From positions 248,001-312,000 of the forward strand of contig JADJUC010000001.1 of the NCBI GenBank assembly GCA_016710885.1: a stretch of DNA of 64,000 nucleotides, written 5' to 3'. This stretch comes from Candidatus Proximibacter danicus (GTDB lineage Bacteria; Pseudomonadota; Gammaproteobacteria; Burkholderiales; Rhodocyclaceae). Within the stretch, counting starts at the first letter, position 1, and every line of letters begins with the position of its first letter. Made by a program: the position numbers and the translations under genes. The notes below the pieces were generated by a model. The model worked only from the letters and a program-made list of their open reading frames with translations. It was not told the origin of the DNA and ran no database searches. Shown here one piece after another: positions 53,009 through 62,629 of the stretch.

Positions 53009-53746
53009 TTGTCGCGGCTGAATGACTCCGAACTGCCGTTCTCGCTACTGCAGTTCTATTCAACGTCTCCCTACACCTGCAGCTACCTGCCGGGCGAAAC
53101 CGCGCGTTCGCAGGTTGCCACGCCGACGCACCTGATCACCGCCGAGGTCTACAGCGAACTGGTTCGCACCGGCTTTCGCCGCAGCGGCGTCTTCACCTAC
53201 CGCCCCCACTGCGACCACTGCAAAAAATGCATCCCCGTGCGGCTGCCGGTCGCGGACTTTCACCCTTCGCGCAGCCAGCGGCGCGCCTGGCAAACACACC
53301 ATGAACTGCGCGCCTGCGAGCTACCGCTCGAGTTTTACCCCGAACACTACGCGCTCTATCTGAGTTACCAGAGCAGCCGCCACGCCGGCGGCGGCATGGA
53401 TCAGGACAGCCACGAGCAGTACGCGCATTTCCTCCTGCAAAGCCGGGTCGATACGCGGCTGATCGAATTCTCCGACCCCCAGGGCCTGCGCATGGTCAGC
53501 ATCATCGACGTGCTCAGCGACGGCCTGTCGTCCGTCTACACCTTCTACGACCCGGACCGTACCGGCAACAGCTACGGCACCTTCAACGTCCTCTGGCAAA
53601 TCGCCCAGTGCCGTGCCCTTGGTCTGCCCTACCTTTACCTCGGCTACTGGATCGGCGACACGCCGAAGATGTCCTACAAGACCCACTTCAAACCCATTGA
53701 AGGCCTCATCGATGGCGAGTGGCGCAATTTGCACGATTCAGACTGA
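53009..53746 (+). CDS. ate: Aspartate/glutamate leucyltransferase Ate (Bpt)
   Basis: The enzyme transfers Leu from Leu-tRNA to N-terminal Asp/Glu of N-degron substrates. Conserved features: FYSTSPYTCSYLPGETARSQ, a cysteine set in YRPHCDHCKKCIPVRLP, RHAGGGMDQDSHEQYAHFLL, and LGLPYLYLGYWIGDTPKMSY. I place the start at TTG 53009 with GGAG five bases upstream; no in-frame ATG is near. The reading frame is continuous with aat upstream, so a fusion or lost stop is possible. About 245 residues, normal for Bpt. Confidence 0.9.
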   Translation: MSRLNDSELPFSLLQFYSTSPYTCSYLPGETARSQVATPTHLITAEVYSELVRTGFRRSGVFTYRPHCDHCKKCIPVRLPVADFHPSRSQRRAWQTHHELRACELPLEFYPEHYALYLSYQSSRHAGGGMDQDSHEQYAHFLLQSRVDTRLIEFSDPQGLRMVSIIDVLSDGLSSVYTFYDPDRTGNSYGTFNVLWQIAQCRALGLPYLYLGYWIGDTPKMSYKTHFKPIEGLIDGEWRNLHDSD

Positions 53747-53803
53747 CCCCCTCTCATAGAGCGGGCTGCAAGCAAATTCGGCTTTGGCGTAATTTGCACG
53801 ATT
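53720..53803 (+). repeat. Short direct repeat spanning the ate stop
   Basis: TGGCGCAATTTGCACGATT (53720-53738) recurs at 53785-53803 with one change (C to T). The second copy forms half of the palindrome at 53791-53813. It may reflect a local duplication. Confidence 0.6.
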
Positions 53804-53813
53804 TGTGCAAATT
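53791..53813. other. Perfect 9-bp inverted repeat downstream of ate
   Basis: AATTTGCAC-GATTT-GTGCAAATT, in the 220-base spacer after ate. No T run follows, so it could be an operator for the HDOD gene or a weak transcription end. No regulator is assigned. Confidence 0.45.
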
Positions 53814-53964
53814 GACGAACCGCGGCCTTCCCTTAAAGGGCGGCGGCCGCGCAGGGCGATGCGGCTGGGGAGTTAGAGAGCCATCGCGGTAAAGTGCGCC
53901 CAGGCAGCAAGAGCGATTTTCTTGCGGCCTGGGTGGCCTCTGGTTGAACCGTTTTTCGAGGACA

Positions 53965-55290
53965 ATGGCTTGGCAACTTTCTCGCAAACTGCTGGTGGGG
54001 TGCAGACCCTCGAGATCAGAGACCCTGGCCCGCCAGCGCAGCTGGGCCGCCATGCCGGCCGGAAAGCGTCGGCAGAGCCGTCCGCACGCGCTCCTGTGCA
54101 GCGCGATGAGATGCTCGATGCCCGCTCGCGCATTGCCGGTTATCGCTTCACCGTTCGCCGCGTCGCCAGGGGCTTCGCCGACTGGCGCCGAAACCGCGCT
54201 GCGTGCCGAGAATATCGCGGCCTTAGCACAGGACGCCTTGCGCTCTTGCAGGTACGGTGGCCGACAGCCATCGTGCCAGCATTCGCCAGTTCATCGCGCC
54301 AAACACTTTCTTTCTCATTTCCTCGCCGCCTGCTGGAGAAGACTGGGGTGCCTGGCAGCAAGCCGTGGAAGCGCTCAAACTGGCTGGCGGAAAACTTGCC
54401 GTCGACGATACGGCTGCCGCCGAAAAGACGGCGCTGGCATGCGCCGATCTGTGCGTGCTTGATTTTCGCGGCTATGCACTGGAAAACTTTGAGCGCCTGC
54501 TGCGCCGCCTGACACGCGGCGAGACGCCACAAACAGTGGCAGTCAATGGGCTTTCGGCGTGGGCTGAGCACCGCCTGTGCATGGATCGCCGCGCCACTTC
54601 TCCGCCCGGCGGGTTCGCGTCGCAGCCCGATGAAGCCGAGAGTGGCGAGCGCCTCAACCCGAGCCGCCTGGTGCTGATCGAGATGCTAAACCTGCTGCGC
54701 CGCGACGCCGACATTGCCGAGATTGCCGCGGTCGCCAAGCGCGATCCAGTAGTTGCAGTCAAGGTTCTGGCGATGGCCAATACGCCGATCCTCGGTCTTT
54801 CAGCGCCGGTTGCGAACATCGATCAAGCCATGCTGGTACTTGGGCGCGCCACCCTCTACCGCTGGCTTTCGGTGTCGATGTTCGTGCCGGGTCCAAGGCG
54901 GCCGCGACGAGTCTTTGCTCGAAATGGCCCTCTGGCGGGCACGTTTCCTCGAACTCGCCGCAGCCGGCCTGCACAAAGGGAAGCGTGCGACGAACTGTTC
55001 CTCGTCGGCCTCTTCTCGCTGCTCGACAGCCTGCTCGGCATGCCGATGGCCCGCGTTGTCGAGCGCATGACGCTGCCGCCTGCGGTGCGTGAGGTGTTGG
55101 TGGATAGCAGCGGCCCCTATGTCCGCCACCTGATGCTCGCGCTGGCGGTCGAAAAAGGGCGCTTCGATCACGCCAGCCGGGTTGCCGACATGCTCGGGGC
55201 ATCAACGAAGCCAATGTCGAAACCTCGGCGCGGGATGCCCGAGCCTGGGCCGAAGCTGCGCTCGACGCCGGCCGGGGTGACGGCACGTAG
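53965..55290 (+). pseudogene. EAL-like/HDOD signalling protein with several frameshifts
   Basis: Fragments in all three frames assemble into a YuxH-type protein: a divergent EAL-like N half (ARAPVQRDEMLDARSRIAGY, then RQFIAPNTFFLISSPPAGED and CADLCVLDFRGYALENFERL), and an HDOD domain (RLNPSRLVLIEMLNLLRRDA, IAAVAKRDPVVAVKVLAMAN, IDQAMLVLGRATLYRWLSVS, LLEMALWRARFLELAAAGLH, ELFLVGLFSLLDSLLGMPM). It ends RAWAEAALDAGRGDGT with TAG 55288-55290. At least five frame changes are needed, so it is either a pseudogene or a very poorly sequenced stretch. The start is uncertain. Confidence 0.6.
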
Positions 55291-55395
55291 GCGATAGAGC
55301 AACCCCCTCAGCGCCCCCCGGCAGATAGCCGCCGACGCACCATTTTCGGGCGAAGCGCCCCGGCAGAAAATGGTGCGTTGCGGTAAAATCGCGGG

Positions 55396-56440
55396 ATGCT
55401 CTATCCCCTCATTCGAAAATTTTTCTTCTCGCTCGACGCCGAGGATGCCCACGGCATCGGCATGCGCGGCGTTTCGCTGCTTTCCTGCAATGCACTCCGG
55501 TGGCGTGCTGGCCAAGCCCGTTCCGTCCTGCCCGGTCGAAGTCATGGGAATCAAGTTCCCCAACCCGGTTGGCTTGGCTGCCGGCCTCGACAAGAACGGC
55601 GACCACATCGACGGGCTGGCGGCGCTTGGGTTCGGCTTCCTCGAAATCGGCACCATCACGCCGCGCCCGCAGCCCGGCAACCCGCGCCCGCGCCTGTTCC
55701 GCATCCCCGAGAAGCAGGCCATCATCAACCGCATGGGCTTCAACAACGAGGGCGTCGACAAGCTGATCGCCAACGTCAAGGCAGCCAACTTCCCGAAAAA
55801 GGGCGGCATCCTTGGCATCAACATCGGCAAGAACTTCGACCACGCCGATCGAGAAGGCCGCCGACGACTACCTGGCCTGCCTGGAAACGCGTCTATCCGC
55901 TGGCCAGCTATATCACCGTCAATATCTCCAGCCCGAACACCAAGAACCTGCGCGAGCTGCAGAAGGACGAGGCGCTCGACGCCCTGCTCGCGCCGCTCAA
56001 GGCCGCGCAGCAGCGGCTGGCCGACACGCACGGCCGCTACGTGCCGATGGCGCTGAAGATCGCCCCCGACCTCGAAGCCGCACAGATCACCGGCATCGCC
56101 GACCTGCTTCGCCGCCATCGCATGGATGGCGTCATCGCCACCAACACCACGATTGCCCGTACCGGCGTCGAAAGCTGCGCCAACGCGGCTGAAACCGGCG
56201 GCCTCTCCGGTGCGCCGCTGTTCGGAGGCTTCGACCGAAGTCGTCAAGAAGCTGGCGACGGCGCTCAAGGGCGAACTACCGATCATTGGCGTCGGCGGCA
56301 TCATGTCGGGTGAAGATGCGGCAGCCAAGATCGCCGCGGGTGCCAGCCTGGTGCAGTTTTATTCCGGTTTCATCTATCGCGGGCCGGATCTGGTCAGCGA
56401 GGCGTCAGCCGCGATTGCGAAAATGTCCCGCCAGGCCTGA
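55396..56440 (+). CDS. pyrD: Class 2 dihydroorotate dehydrogenase, several frameshifts
   Basis: PyrD oxidises dihydroorotate with quinone at the inner membrane. Start MLYPLIRKFFFSLDAEDAHG is the class 2 membrane helix region. Further pieces: MGIKFPNPVGLAAGLDKNGD, LEIGTITPRPQPGNPRPRLF, GGILGINIGKNFD, ITVNISSPNTKNLRELQ, MDGVIATNTTIAR and LPIIGVGGIMSGEDAAAKI with AGASLVQFYSGFIYRGP. Frame changes lie near 55495, 55850, 55885 and 56230. All catalytic regions including the NxSSPNT loop are present, and the gene is normally essential, so sequence errors are the likelier explanation. Confidence 0.88.
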
Positions 56441-56526
56441 GCCGGTGGGCCAATTCCCTATTTTTCGCAGGGTTGTTTGATACAAAGCAAAAGCCGATAA
56501 TTCGCCCTCCGTATCATTTCGCGACC

Positions 56527-57110
56527 ATGACCCACTACCTCTTCATCCTTCTCGGCGCCGTGCTGGTGAACAACGTCGTCCTGGTGAAGATCCTTGGCCT
56601 GTGCCCCTTCATGGGGGTATCGAAGAAGCTCGATACGGCCTTCGGCATGGGCGCGCGACCACTTTCGTCCTGACCGTCGCCACCGGTGCCAGCTACATCA
56701 TCGATCACTACCTGCTGATACCTTTCGGCCTGGAATACCTGCGCACGCTGTCGTTCATCGTCACCATCGCTGCCATCGTCCAGCTGACCGAAATGGTCAT
56801 CCAGAAAACCAGCCCGGTGCTGCATCAGGTGCTCGGCATCTACCTGCCGCTGATCACCACCAACTGCGCCGTGCTCGGCGTTCCGCTGCTCAACATCGCC
56901 AACAAGAACAACTTCGTCGAATCGCTGCTTTTCGGCATGGGCAGCGCCGTCGGCTTTTCGCTGGTGCTGGTGCTCTTCGCCGGCATTCGCGAACGCGTCG
57001 AGGGGGCGGATGTCCCGCTCTATTTCAAGGGCGCGGCCATCGCCATGGTCACTGCCGGCCTGATGTCGCTGGCCTTCATGGGCTTCGCCGGTCTGGACAG
57101 ATACCAATGA
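56527..57110 (+). CDS. rnfA: RnfA, ion-translocating oxidoreductase subunit, frameshifted once
   Basis: Start MTHYLFILLGAVLVNNVVLV is standard RnfA. After AFGMG (about 56655) one base is missing; the next frame continues ATTFVLTVATGASYIIDHYL through QLTEMVIQKTSPVLHQVLGI to FAGLDRYQ. Six helices; 194 residues when repaired. RnfA is an integral subunit of the Rnf complex that couples ferredoxin and NAD+ redox to Na+ or H+ flux. The stop overlaps the rnfB start (ATGA). Confidence 0.92.
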
Positions 57111-57649
57111 TCATGTCCATCGCCATCATGGCGCTCGGGGCCATCGTGCTCGGCGCGGCGCTCGGCTACGCCTCGATCAAGTTCAAGGTTGAAGGCGACC
57201 CGCTGGTCGAGAAGATCGAAGCCATCCTGCCGCAGACGCAATGCGGCCAGTGTGGGTACCCCGGCTGCCGCCCCTACGCCGAAGCGATCAACAAGGGCGA
57301 AGCCGACATCAACCTCTGCCCGCCGGGCGGGATGGAAAGCGTGGCCAAGCTGGCCGACCTGCTCGGCGCGAGGTGAAGCCGCTCGAAGCGGAAGAAAAAC
57401 CGAAAGCCGTTGCGTTCATCGACGAGCAGACCTGCATCGGCTGCACACTCTGCATCCAGGCCTGCCCGGTCGATGCCATCGTGGGCGCCGCAAAACAGAT
57501 GCATACCATCATCGGTCCATCTGTGCACCGGCTGCGAACTTTGCCTGCCACCCTGCCCGGTCGAGTGCATTCGCATGGAAGCGATTGGCGAAAACCTCGA
57601 CAACTGGAAGTGGAAATACCCGATTGTCGAAATCAAGCGGGTCGCCTGA
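57107..57649 (+). CDS. rnfB: RnfB, ferredoxin-like subunit, two frameshifts
   Basis: Start MIMSIAIMALGAIVLGAALG gives the membrane anchor. The 4Fe-4S Fer4_7-like domain has QCGQCGYPGCRPYAEAI and INLCPPGG. After LLGAR (57376) one G is missing; VKPLEAEEKPKAVAFIDEQT follows with ferredoxin motifs CIGCTLCIQACPVDAI and, after another slip near 57515, CTGCELCLPPCPVECI. It ends IVEIKRVA with TGATG overlapping rnfC. Eight cluster cysteines plus the N-terminal set are intact. Confidence 0.9.
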
Positions 57650-59389
57650 TGCTGCAATTGTTCAAATTCAAGGGGGCGGCGTCAACCCCGAATCGCACAA
57701 GCAGGAATCGGCCAATCAGCCCATCCGCACGGCACCGCTGCCATCGCGCGTCATCATCCCGCTACGCTTGAATGCGCGTGCGACCGCAACGCCGACAGTC
57801 GCGGTCGGCGATGCTGTCAGCAAAGGTCAGTGCATCGCGTCGGCCGAGGGCATGATGGCTACCGGCATCCATGCTTCGACCTCCGGTCACGTTGTTGCCA
57901 TCGAAGACACGCCCTATCCGCACCCCTCCGGCTTCTCGGCGCGCAGCGTCATCATCGCGCCGGACGGGGAAGACCGCTGGTGCACGCTGACGCCATTCGA
58001 TGAAGCCAATGCCGACCCGCAGGCATTACGCGATTTTCTGCGCAACGCCGGCATCGTCGGCCTGGGCGGCGCCGGTTTTCCGCGCCACGTCAAACTCTCA
58101 CCGGGCCAGGCGCGCGTCGACACGCTGATCATCAACGGCGCCGAATGCGAACCGTGGATCACCTGCGATGACCGCCTGATGCGCGAGCGGGCAACGGCCA
58201 TCATTGCCGGCGCCCGCATCATGCGCCGCGCCGTTGGCGCCCAGCGCATCATCGTCGGCATCGAGGACAACAAGCCGGAGGCGGTTGCCGCCATGCAGGC
58301 CGCTGCAGCAGCTGAAGAGGCAACCGGGGGAGAAGCCGCCATCCGCGTCGTCGCGGTGCCGACACGCTATCCGGCTGGTGGTGAAAAACAGCTCATCCGC
58401 GTACTGACCGGCATCGAAATTCCTTTTGGCAAACTCGGTTTTCATTACGGCGTTCAATGTTTCAATGTCGGTACCGCCTACGCCATGACACCGCGCGGTG
58501 GCTTTTGGTGAACCGCTCGTCAATCGGGTCGTCACCCTCACCGGCAATGTCGAAACGGCGGGCAACTGGGAAATACCGATCGGTATGCCGATCGACGAAT
58601 TCATCGCCCTTGGCAAGCCGAAAGCCGATACCGACCGTTTCCTGATGGGCGGCCCGATGATGGGTTTCAGCCTGCCCGGTACCGACGCCCCGCTGATCAA
58701 GACCAGCAATTGCATCATCGCCGGTTCACCGAAACTGTTCCCGCCACCGGCGCCGGAAATGCCCTGCATCCGCTGCGGCGAATGCGCCAAGGCCTGCCCG
58801 ATCGAACTGCAGCCTTTCGAGCTCTACTGGCACACACGCGCCAAAACCTTCGGCAAGACGCAGGAATATCACATCTTCGACTGCATCGAATGTGGCTGCT
58901 GCAGCTTCGTCTGCCCGTCGCGAATCCCGCTGGTGCAGTATTTCCGCTTTGCCAAAAGCGAGATCTGGGCGCGCGAGAAGGAAAAGAACGCGGCCGACCA
59001 GGCGAAGGCCCGCTTCGAATGGAAGACGGCGCGCGACGAACGCGAGAAGGCGGAAAAAGCCGAAAAACTGGCCAAGGCTGCTGCCGCCCAGGCCGCCAAG
59101 AAAGCGGCGGAAGCCGCTGCTGCTGCCGCAGCCCCGGTTGATGGCTCAACCCCGCCCCGCCTCCTACCCCGGCCACGGATGCGCTGCCGTGCCGACGCCG
59201 AAGCCGCCGAAAAGCTGCCATTGCCGCCGCCATGGAACGAGCCCGCGCTCAACGGGAAGCCGCCGCCCCAGGAACACGGACCATCTGACCCCCGCCCAGC
59301 AAAAGGAAGTTGCCGAGATCGATGCCCGCCGCCAGCAGGCCGGCGTGGAACCGCCTCCCGAATCTCCTGCCGAGGGAAGCAAACCGTGA
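57649..59389 (+). CDS. rnfC: RnfC, NADH-binding Fe-S/flavin subunit, frameshifted
   Basis: Start MLQLFKFKG, slip near 57678, then GGVNPESHKQES with LPSRVIIPLRLNARATATPT, GIVGLGGAGFPRHVKLS (FMN/NADH fold), INGAECEPWITCDDRLMRER and YPAGGEKQLIRVLTG. A slip near 58490 joins VAFGEPLVNRVVTLTGNVET. Two 4Fe-4S motifs: CIRCGECAKACP and CIECGCCSFVCPS. The C-terminal tail is Ala/Lys-rich coiled sequence (KAEKAEKLAKAAAAQAAKK), slipping again after about 59150 to end HLTPAQQKEVAEIDARRQQA...GSKP at 59389, overlapping rnfD. Confidence 0.9.
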
Positions 59390-60408
59390 CCGATTTCAGC
59401 ACGCCCCCCTACCTGCTGCAGAATGCCAGCGTACAGCGCGTGATGCTGCAGGTGCTGGCTGCGCTGGTCCCGGGCATTGCCGCCTACGTCTGGCTGTTCG
59501 GCCCGGTCATTCTCGTCCAGTTGGCCATTGCCACCGTTACCGCGCTGGCCGGCGAAGCGCTGATGCTCAAGCTGCGCGACAAGCCGATGTCGCTTTTCCT
59601 CTCCGACGGCAGTGCGGTCGTCACCGCCTGGCTGATTGCACTGACCTTCCCGCCGCTTTCGCCCTGGTGGCTGGTCGTTACCGGCACGCTGTTCGCCATC
59701 ATCGTCGCCAAGCACCTTTACGGCGGCCTCGGCCAGAACCCGTTCAACCCGGCGATGATCGCCTTTGCCGTCTGCATCGTTTCTTTCCCGGCATTGATGT
59801 CGCAATGGCCCGGTGTTGGCCTCAAGGTCAGCTTCATGGACCAGGTCGGCATCGTTTTCGGTACTTTTCCGCGCCTTGATGCCGTTACCGGCGCCACCCC
59901 GCTCGATGCACTGAAGACAGCGCTCAAGCTTGAAGAAGGACAGTTCAGCGTTGCCACCCTGCTTGCCAACCAGGAGCTGTTCGGATTCTTCGCCGGCCGT
60001 GGCTGGGAATGGGTCACCGGCGGCTACCTGCTCGGTGGCCTCTGGCTCTGGCAACGCGGCATCATCTCCTGGCACGCACCCCTGTCCTTCATTGCCGGCA
60101 TGTCGCTGCTCGCCGGCGGCCTCTGGCTCTACAACCCGGCCCAGTTTGCCAACCCGGTGTTCCACCTGTTTTCCGGTGGTGCCATGCTTGGCGCCTTCTT
60201 CATCGTCACCGACCCGGTCTCCGGCTGCACAACGCCAAAAGGCAAGATCATCTTCGGCTTTGCCGCCGGCCTGCTCGCCTACATCATCCGCGTTTTCGGC
60301 GGCTATCCGGACGGCGTCGCCTTCGCCGTCCTGCTGATGAACCTCTGCGTGCCCCTGATCGACATGTACACCCAGCCCGCCATCTTCAGCAGGAAGGGGC
60401 AGCCGTGA
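59386..60408 (+). CDS. rnfD: RnfD, flavinylated membrane subunit
   Basis: GTG start at 59386 overlaps the rnfC stop (GTGA). The protein (VTDFSTPPYLLQNASVQRVM) is 340 residues with about ten helices. FMN is attached at Thr in DAVTGATPLDALKTA. Other signatures: GGLGQNPFNPAMIAFAVCIV and FGGYPDGVAFAVLLMNLCVP. The frame is also open far upstream into rnfC; the start is chosen by overlap and by homology. It is intact. Confidence 0.93.
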   Translation: MTDFSTPPYLLQNASVQRVMLQVLAALVPGIAAYVWLFGPVILVQLAIATVTALAGEALMLKLRDKPMSLFLSDGSAVVTAWLIALTFPPLSPWWLVVTGTLFAIIVAKHLYGGLGQNPFNPAMIAFAVCIVSFPALMSQWPGVGLKVSFMDQVGIVFGTFPRLDAVTGATPLDALKTALKLEEGQFSVATLLANQELFGFFAGRGWEWVTGGYLLGGLWLWQRGIISWHAPLSFIAGMSLLAGGLWLYNPAQFANPVFHLFSGGAMLGAFFIVTDPVSGCTTPKGKIIFGFAAGLLAYIIRVFGGYPDGVAFAVLLMNLCVPLIDMYTQPAIFSRKGQP

Positions 60409-61082
60409 TCAAGAAGAAAGCCTCTACGACAGCCGGCATGGCGCTCCGCACCGCCATCATCCTGTTTGTTTTTGTCATCATCTTCACCACCCTGCTCGCC
60501 GGCGTTTACCTGTGGACCAAGCCCGCACTGGAGGCCTCGGCCACGGAAGAGAAGATGAAGCTGGTAGACGAAGTGCTGCCCCGCACCGACTACGACAACG
60601 ATCTGCTCAAGGATACGATTTCCCTGCCGGCCACGCCGGCGCTCGGTACCGACGACACGACGCTGGTCTACCGCGCACGCAAAAACGGACAGCCGCAGGC
60701 GCTCGTCTTCGAAGCCGTGGCGCCAGACGGCTATGCCGGACGTATCCGTCTTATCCTTGCCATCCGCAGCGACGGCACCCTGGCCGGCGTGCGCGTCACC
60801 CAGCACAAGGAAACACCGGGGCTGGGCGACTACATCGAGCCGAAGAAGGACAAGAACAAGGCGCGCCCCTGGATCACCCAGTTCAACGGCCTCAGCTACG
60901 CGGCACTGACCGACAAGGAATGGAAGGTCAAGAAGGACGGCGGGCGCTTCGATTCCGTTGCCGGCGCCACGGTCACACCGCGCGCCGTAATCAAGGCAAT
61001 ACACAAGGCGACAAAATTCGTTGCCGAAAACCAGACGCAGCTCTACGCATCGCCAACCGGCGAAGGAGCACCAACCCGATGA
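60405..61082 (+). CDS. rnfG: RnfG, flavinylated periplasmic-facing subunit
   Basis: GTG 60405 overlaps the rnfD stop. The 225-residue protein has one N-terminal helix (ALRTAIILFVFVIIFTTLLA) and an FMN-binding domain: VTQHKETPGLGDYIEP and the flavin-attachment sequence VAGATVTPRAVIKAI (Thr esterified to FMN). It is intact. It ends overlapping rnfE (ATGA). Confidence 0.93.
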   Translation: MIKKKASTTAGMALRTAIILFVFVIIFTTLLAGVYLWTKPALEASATEEKMKLVDEVLPRTDYDNDLLKDTISLPATPALGTDDTTLVYRARKNGQPQALVFEAVAPDGYAGRIRLILAIRSDGTLAGVRVTQHKETPGLGDYIEPKKDKNKARPWITQFNGLSYAALTDKEWKVKKDGGRFDSVAGATVTPRAVIKAIHKATKFVAENQTQLYASPTGEGAPTR

Positions 61083-61762
61083 TTACCCGCGAAGAAATCC
61101 GTAACATCACCCACAACGGCGTCTGGAAGCAGAACAGCAGCCTGATTCAACTGCTCGGCCTGTGCCCCCTGCTGGCGGTGACCACCAACATGGTGAACGG
61201 CATCATGCTGTCGCTGGCCACGATCATCGTCATGGCCGTGGCCAACGTTGCCGTCGCCAGCCTGCGCAATTTCATCCCGCACGAGATCCGCATCCCCGTC
61301 TTCATCCTCATCGTCGCCTCGCTGGTCACGGCGGTCGATCTGCTGTTCAACGCCAACCTGCATGAACTCTATCTGGTGCTCGGCATCTTCATCCCGCTGA
61401 TCGTCACCAACTGCATCGTGCTCGCCCGGGTCGAAGCCTTCGCCGCCAAGAATCCGCCGCTGCAATCGACCTTCGACGGCATCTTCATGGGTGTCGGCAT
61501 GTTGTGGACACTCGCCCTGCTCGGCGCGCTGCGCGAACTGATCGGCGCCGGCACCCTGTTCTCGGGCATCGACATGGTCTTCCCCAGCCTGCAGCCGCTG
61601 CAGGTGCTACCAGCCGACTACCCCGGCTTCCTGCTCGCCATCCTCCCTCCCGGCGCCTTCATCCTGCTCGGCTGCATGATCGCCTGGAAGAACTGGGTCG
61701 AAGCCCGGGCAGCAAAGCGCCAGCAACAGCCCGCCATTGAGCCCGTCGCTACTGGAAACTGA
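61079..61762 (+). CDS. rnfE: RnfE, membrane subunit
   Basis: A 227-residue six-helix protein paralogous to RnfA: NSSLIQLLGLCPLLAVTTNM, ELYLVLGIFIPLIVTNCIVL and FAAKNPPLQSTFDGIFMGVG. It closes the rnfABCDGE operon. The nth gene that often follows in proteobacteria is not here; an inverted repeat and a toxin-antitoxin pair come next. Confidence 0.94.
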   Translation: MITREEIRNITHNGVWKQNSSLIQLLGLCPLLAVTTNMVNGIMLSLATIIVMAVANVAVASLRNFIPHEIRIPVFILIVASLVTAVDLLFNANLHELYLVLGIFIPLIVTNCIVLARVEAFAAKNPPLQSTFDGIFMGVGMLWTLALLGALRELIGAGTLFSGIDMVFPSLQPLQVLPADYPGFLLAILPPGAFILLGCMIAWKNWVEARAAKRQQQPAIEPVATGN

Positions 61763-61782
61763 GCAGTAGCGCATCGCGGCTG

Positions 61783-61825
61783 GTTTCATACAGATTGACG
61801 ATTCAATCTTCAATTTGTATGAAAT
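61783..61825. other. Long inverted repeat after rnfE
   Basis: Arms 61783-61798 and 61810-61825 (GTTTCATACAGATTGA / TCAATTTGTATGAAAT) pair at 14 of 16 positions around an 11-base loop. It lies 21 bases after rnfE. No T run follows, so it is either a non-canonical terminator or an operator. Confidence 0.55.
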
Positions 61826-61862
61826 CGCTGCCAAAAACCTGAAGTGGCTGGCGACAACAGCG

Positions 61863-61886
61863 TTCGGACATCAATTCGGACATCAA
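61863..61886 (+). promoter_or_regulatory. Tandem 12-bp repeat, candidate antitoxin operator
   Basis: TTCGGACATCAA occurs twice head to tail (61863-61874, 61875-61886), about 62 bases before the antitoxin ATG. Ribbon-helix-helix antitoxins often bind such tandem sites; this link is inference. Confidence 0.5.
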
Positions 61887-61948
61887 TCTTGACCCGGCAA
61901 AACGGTTGCGTTATGGTTCCCAAAAGCAACCACGCAAGAGATTCCGAC

Positions 61949-62188
61949 ATGCCCTCCATCACTCTCAAGAATATTCCGGAAACGCTGCACCAGCGGCTGC
62001 GCGAAAGCGCGGAGCGCAATCACCGCAGCATCAACGGCGAAATGCTTGCCGCGCTCGACCAATACGTCAGCCAGCAGCGGCCGAACAAAGCACAGTTACT
62101 CACCGACATCCGCACACTGCGGCAGGAAACCGCCCTCTACGTCACCGAGGAAGAAATCGACCGCGCAAAGCGTGAAGGGCGGCCGTGA
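61949..62188 (+). CDS. FitA-like ribbon-helix-helix antitoxin
   Basis: A 79-residue protein, MPSITLKNIPETLHQRLRES then AERNHRSINGEMLAALDQYV, the standard FitA/CopG ribbon-helix-helix, with a C-terminal toxin-binding tail (ETALYVTEEEIDRAKREGRP). ATG 61949 is preferred; upstream in-frame starts add an unconserved extension. It overlaps the toxin GTG by four bases and would repress the operon. Confidence 0.88.
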   Translation: MPSITLKNIPETLHQRLRESAERNHRSINGEMLAALDQYVSQQRPNKAQLLTDIRTLRQETALYVTEEEIDRAKREGRP

Positions 62189-62596
62189 TCGTTGCCGACA
62201 CCAACCTGATCGCCTATCTGCTGATCGATTCGGCGCAGACGGCGCAGGCCGAGGCCATTCTGGAAAAGGATGGCGACTGGCACGCACCGTCCCTGTGGCG
62301 CCATGAATTCCGCAACATTCTTGCCACCTATGTCCGCGCGGATCGCCTCACCCTGCCCGTGGCACTTCGCCACATGAGCAACGCCGGAAGCGCTGATCAT
62401 CACCGACGAATCGGGAGAACTTGCCGACACAGCGGAGATACTCCGCCTTGCAAAAATCAGCGGCTGCTCCGGCTACGACTGCCAATTCGTGGCCTTGGCC
62501 AAACGACTCCGCGCGCCGCTTGTCAGCGGCGACAAGCGCCTGATTGCGGCTTTTCCGGAAACGGTGATCGCCATCGAAGCCTTTGCCACCCATTAA
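62185..62596 (+). CDS. PIN-domain toxin (VapC/FitB-like), frameshifted once
   Basis: GTG 62185 starts VIVADTNLIAYLLIDSAQTA with the first active-site Asp; WRHEFRNILATYVRADRL holds the conserved Glu. After RHMSNA (about 62385) the frame slips; the next frame gives EALITDESGELADTAEILRL, GCSGYDCQFVALAKRLRAPL and VSGDKRLIAAF with the remaining acidic residues, ending at TAA 62594-62596. One inserted or lost base accounts for it. About 137 residues when repaired. Confidence 0.82.
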
Positions 62597-62629
62597 AGAC
62601 GGTCGATCGACACGCTCAGGAAAGTCGCC

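Noticed and set aside
52586..53746. A natural Aat-Ate bifunctional fusion
   Set aside because: The frame is continuous, but Aat lacks its middle third and slips frame, and a GGAG-TTG start precedes ate; two adjacent genes with a damaged upstream gene is simpler.
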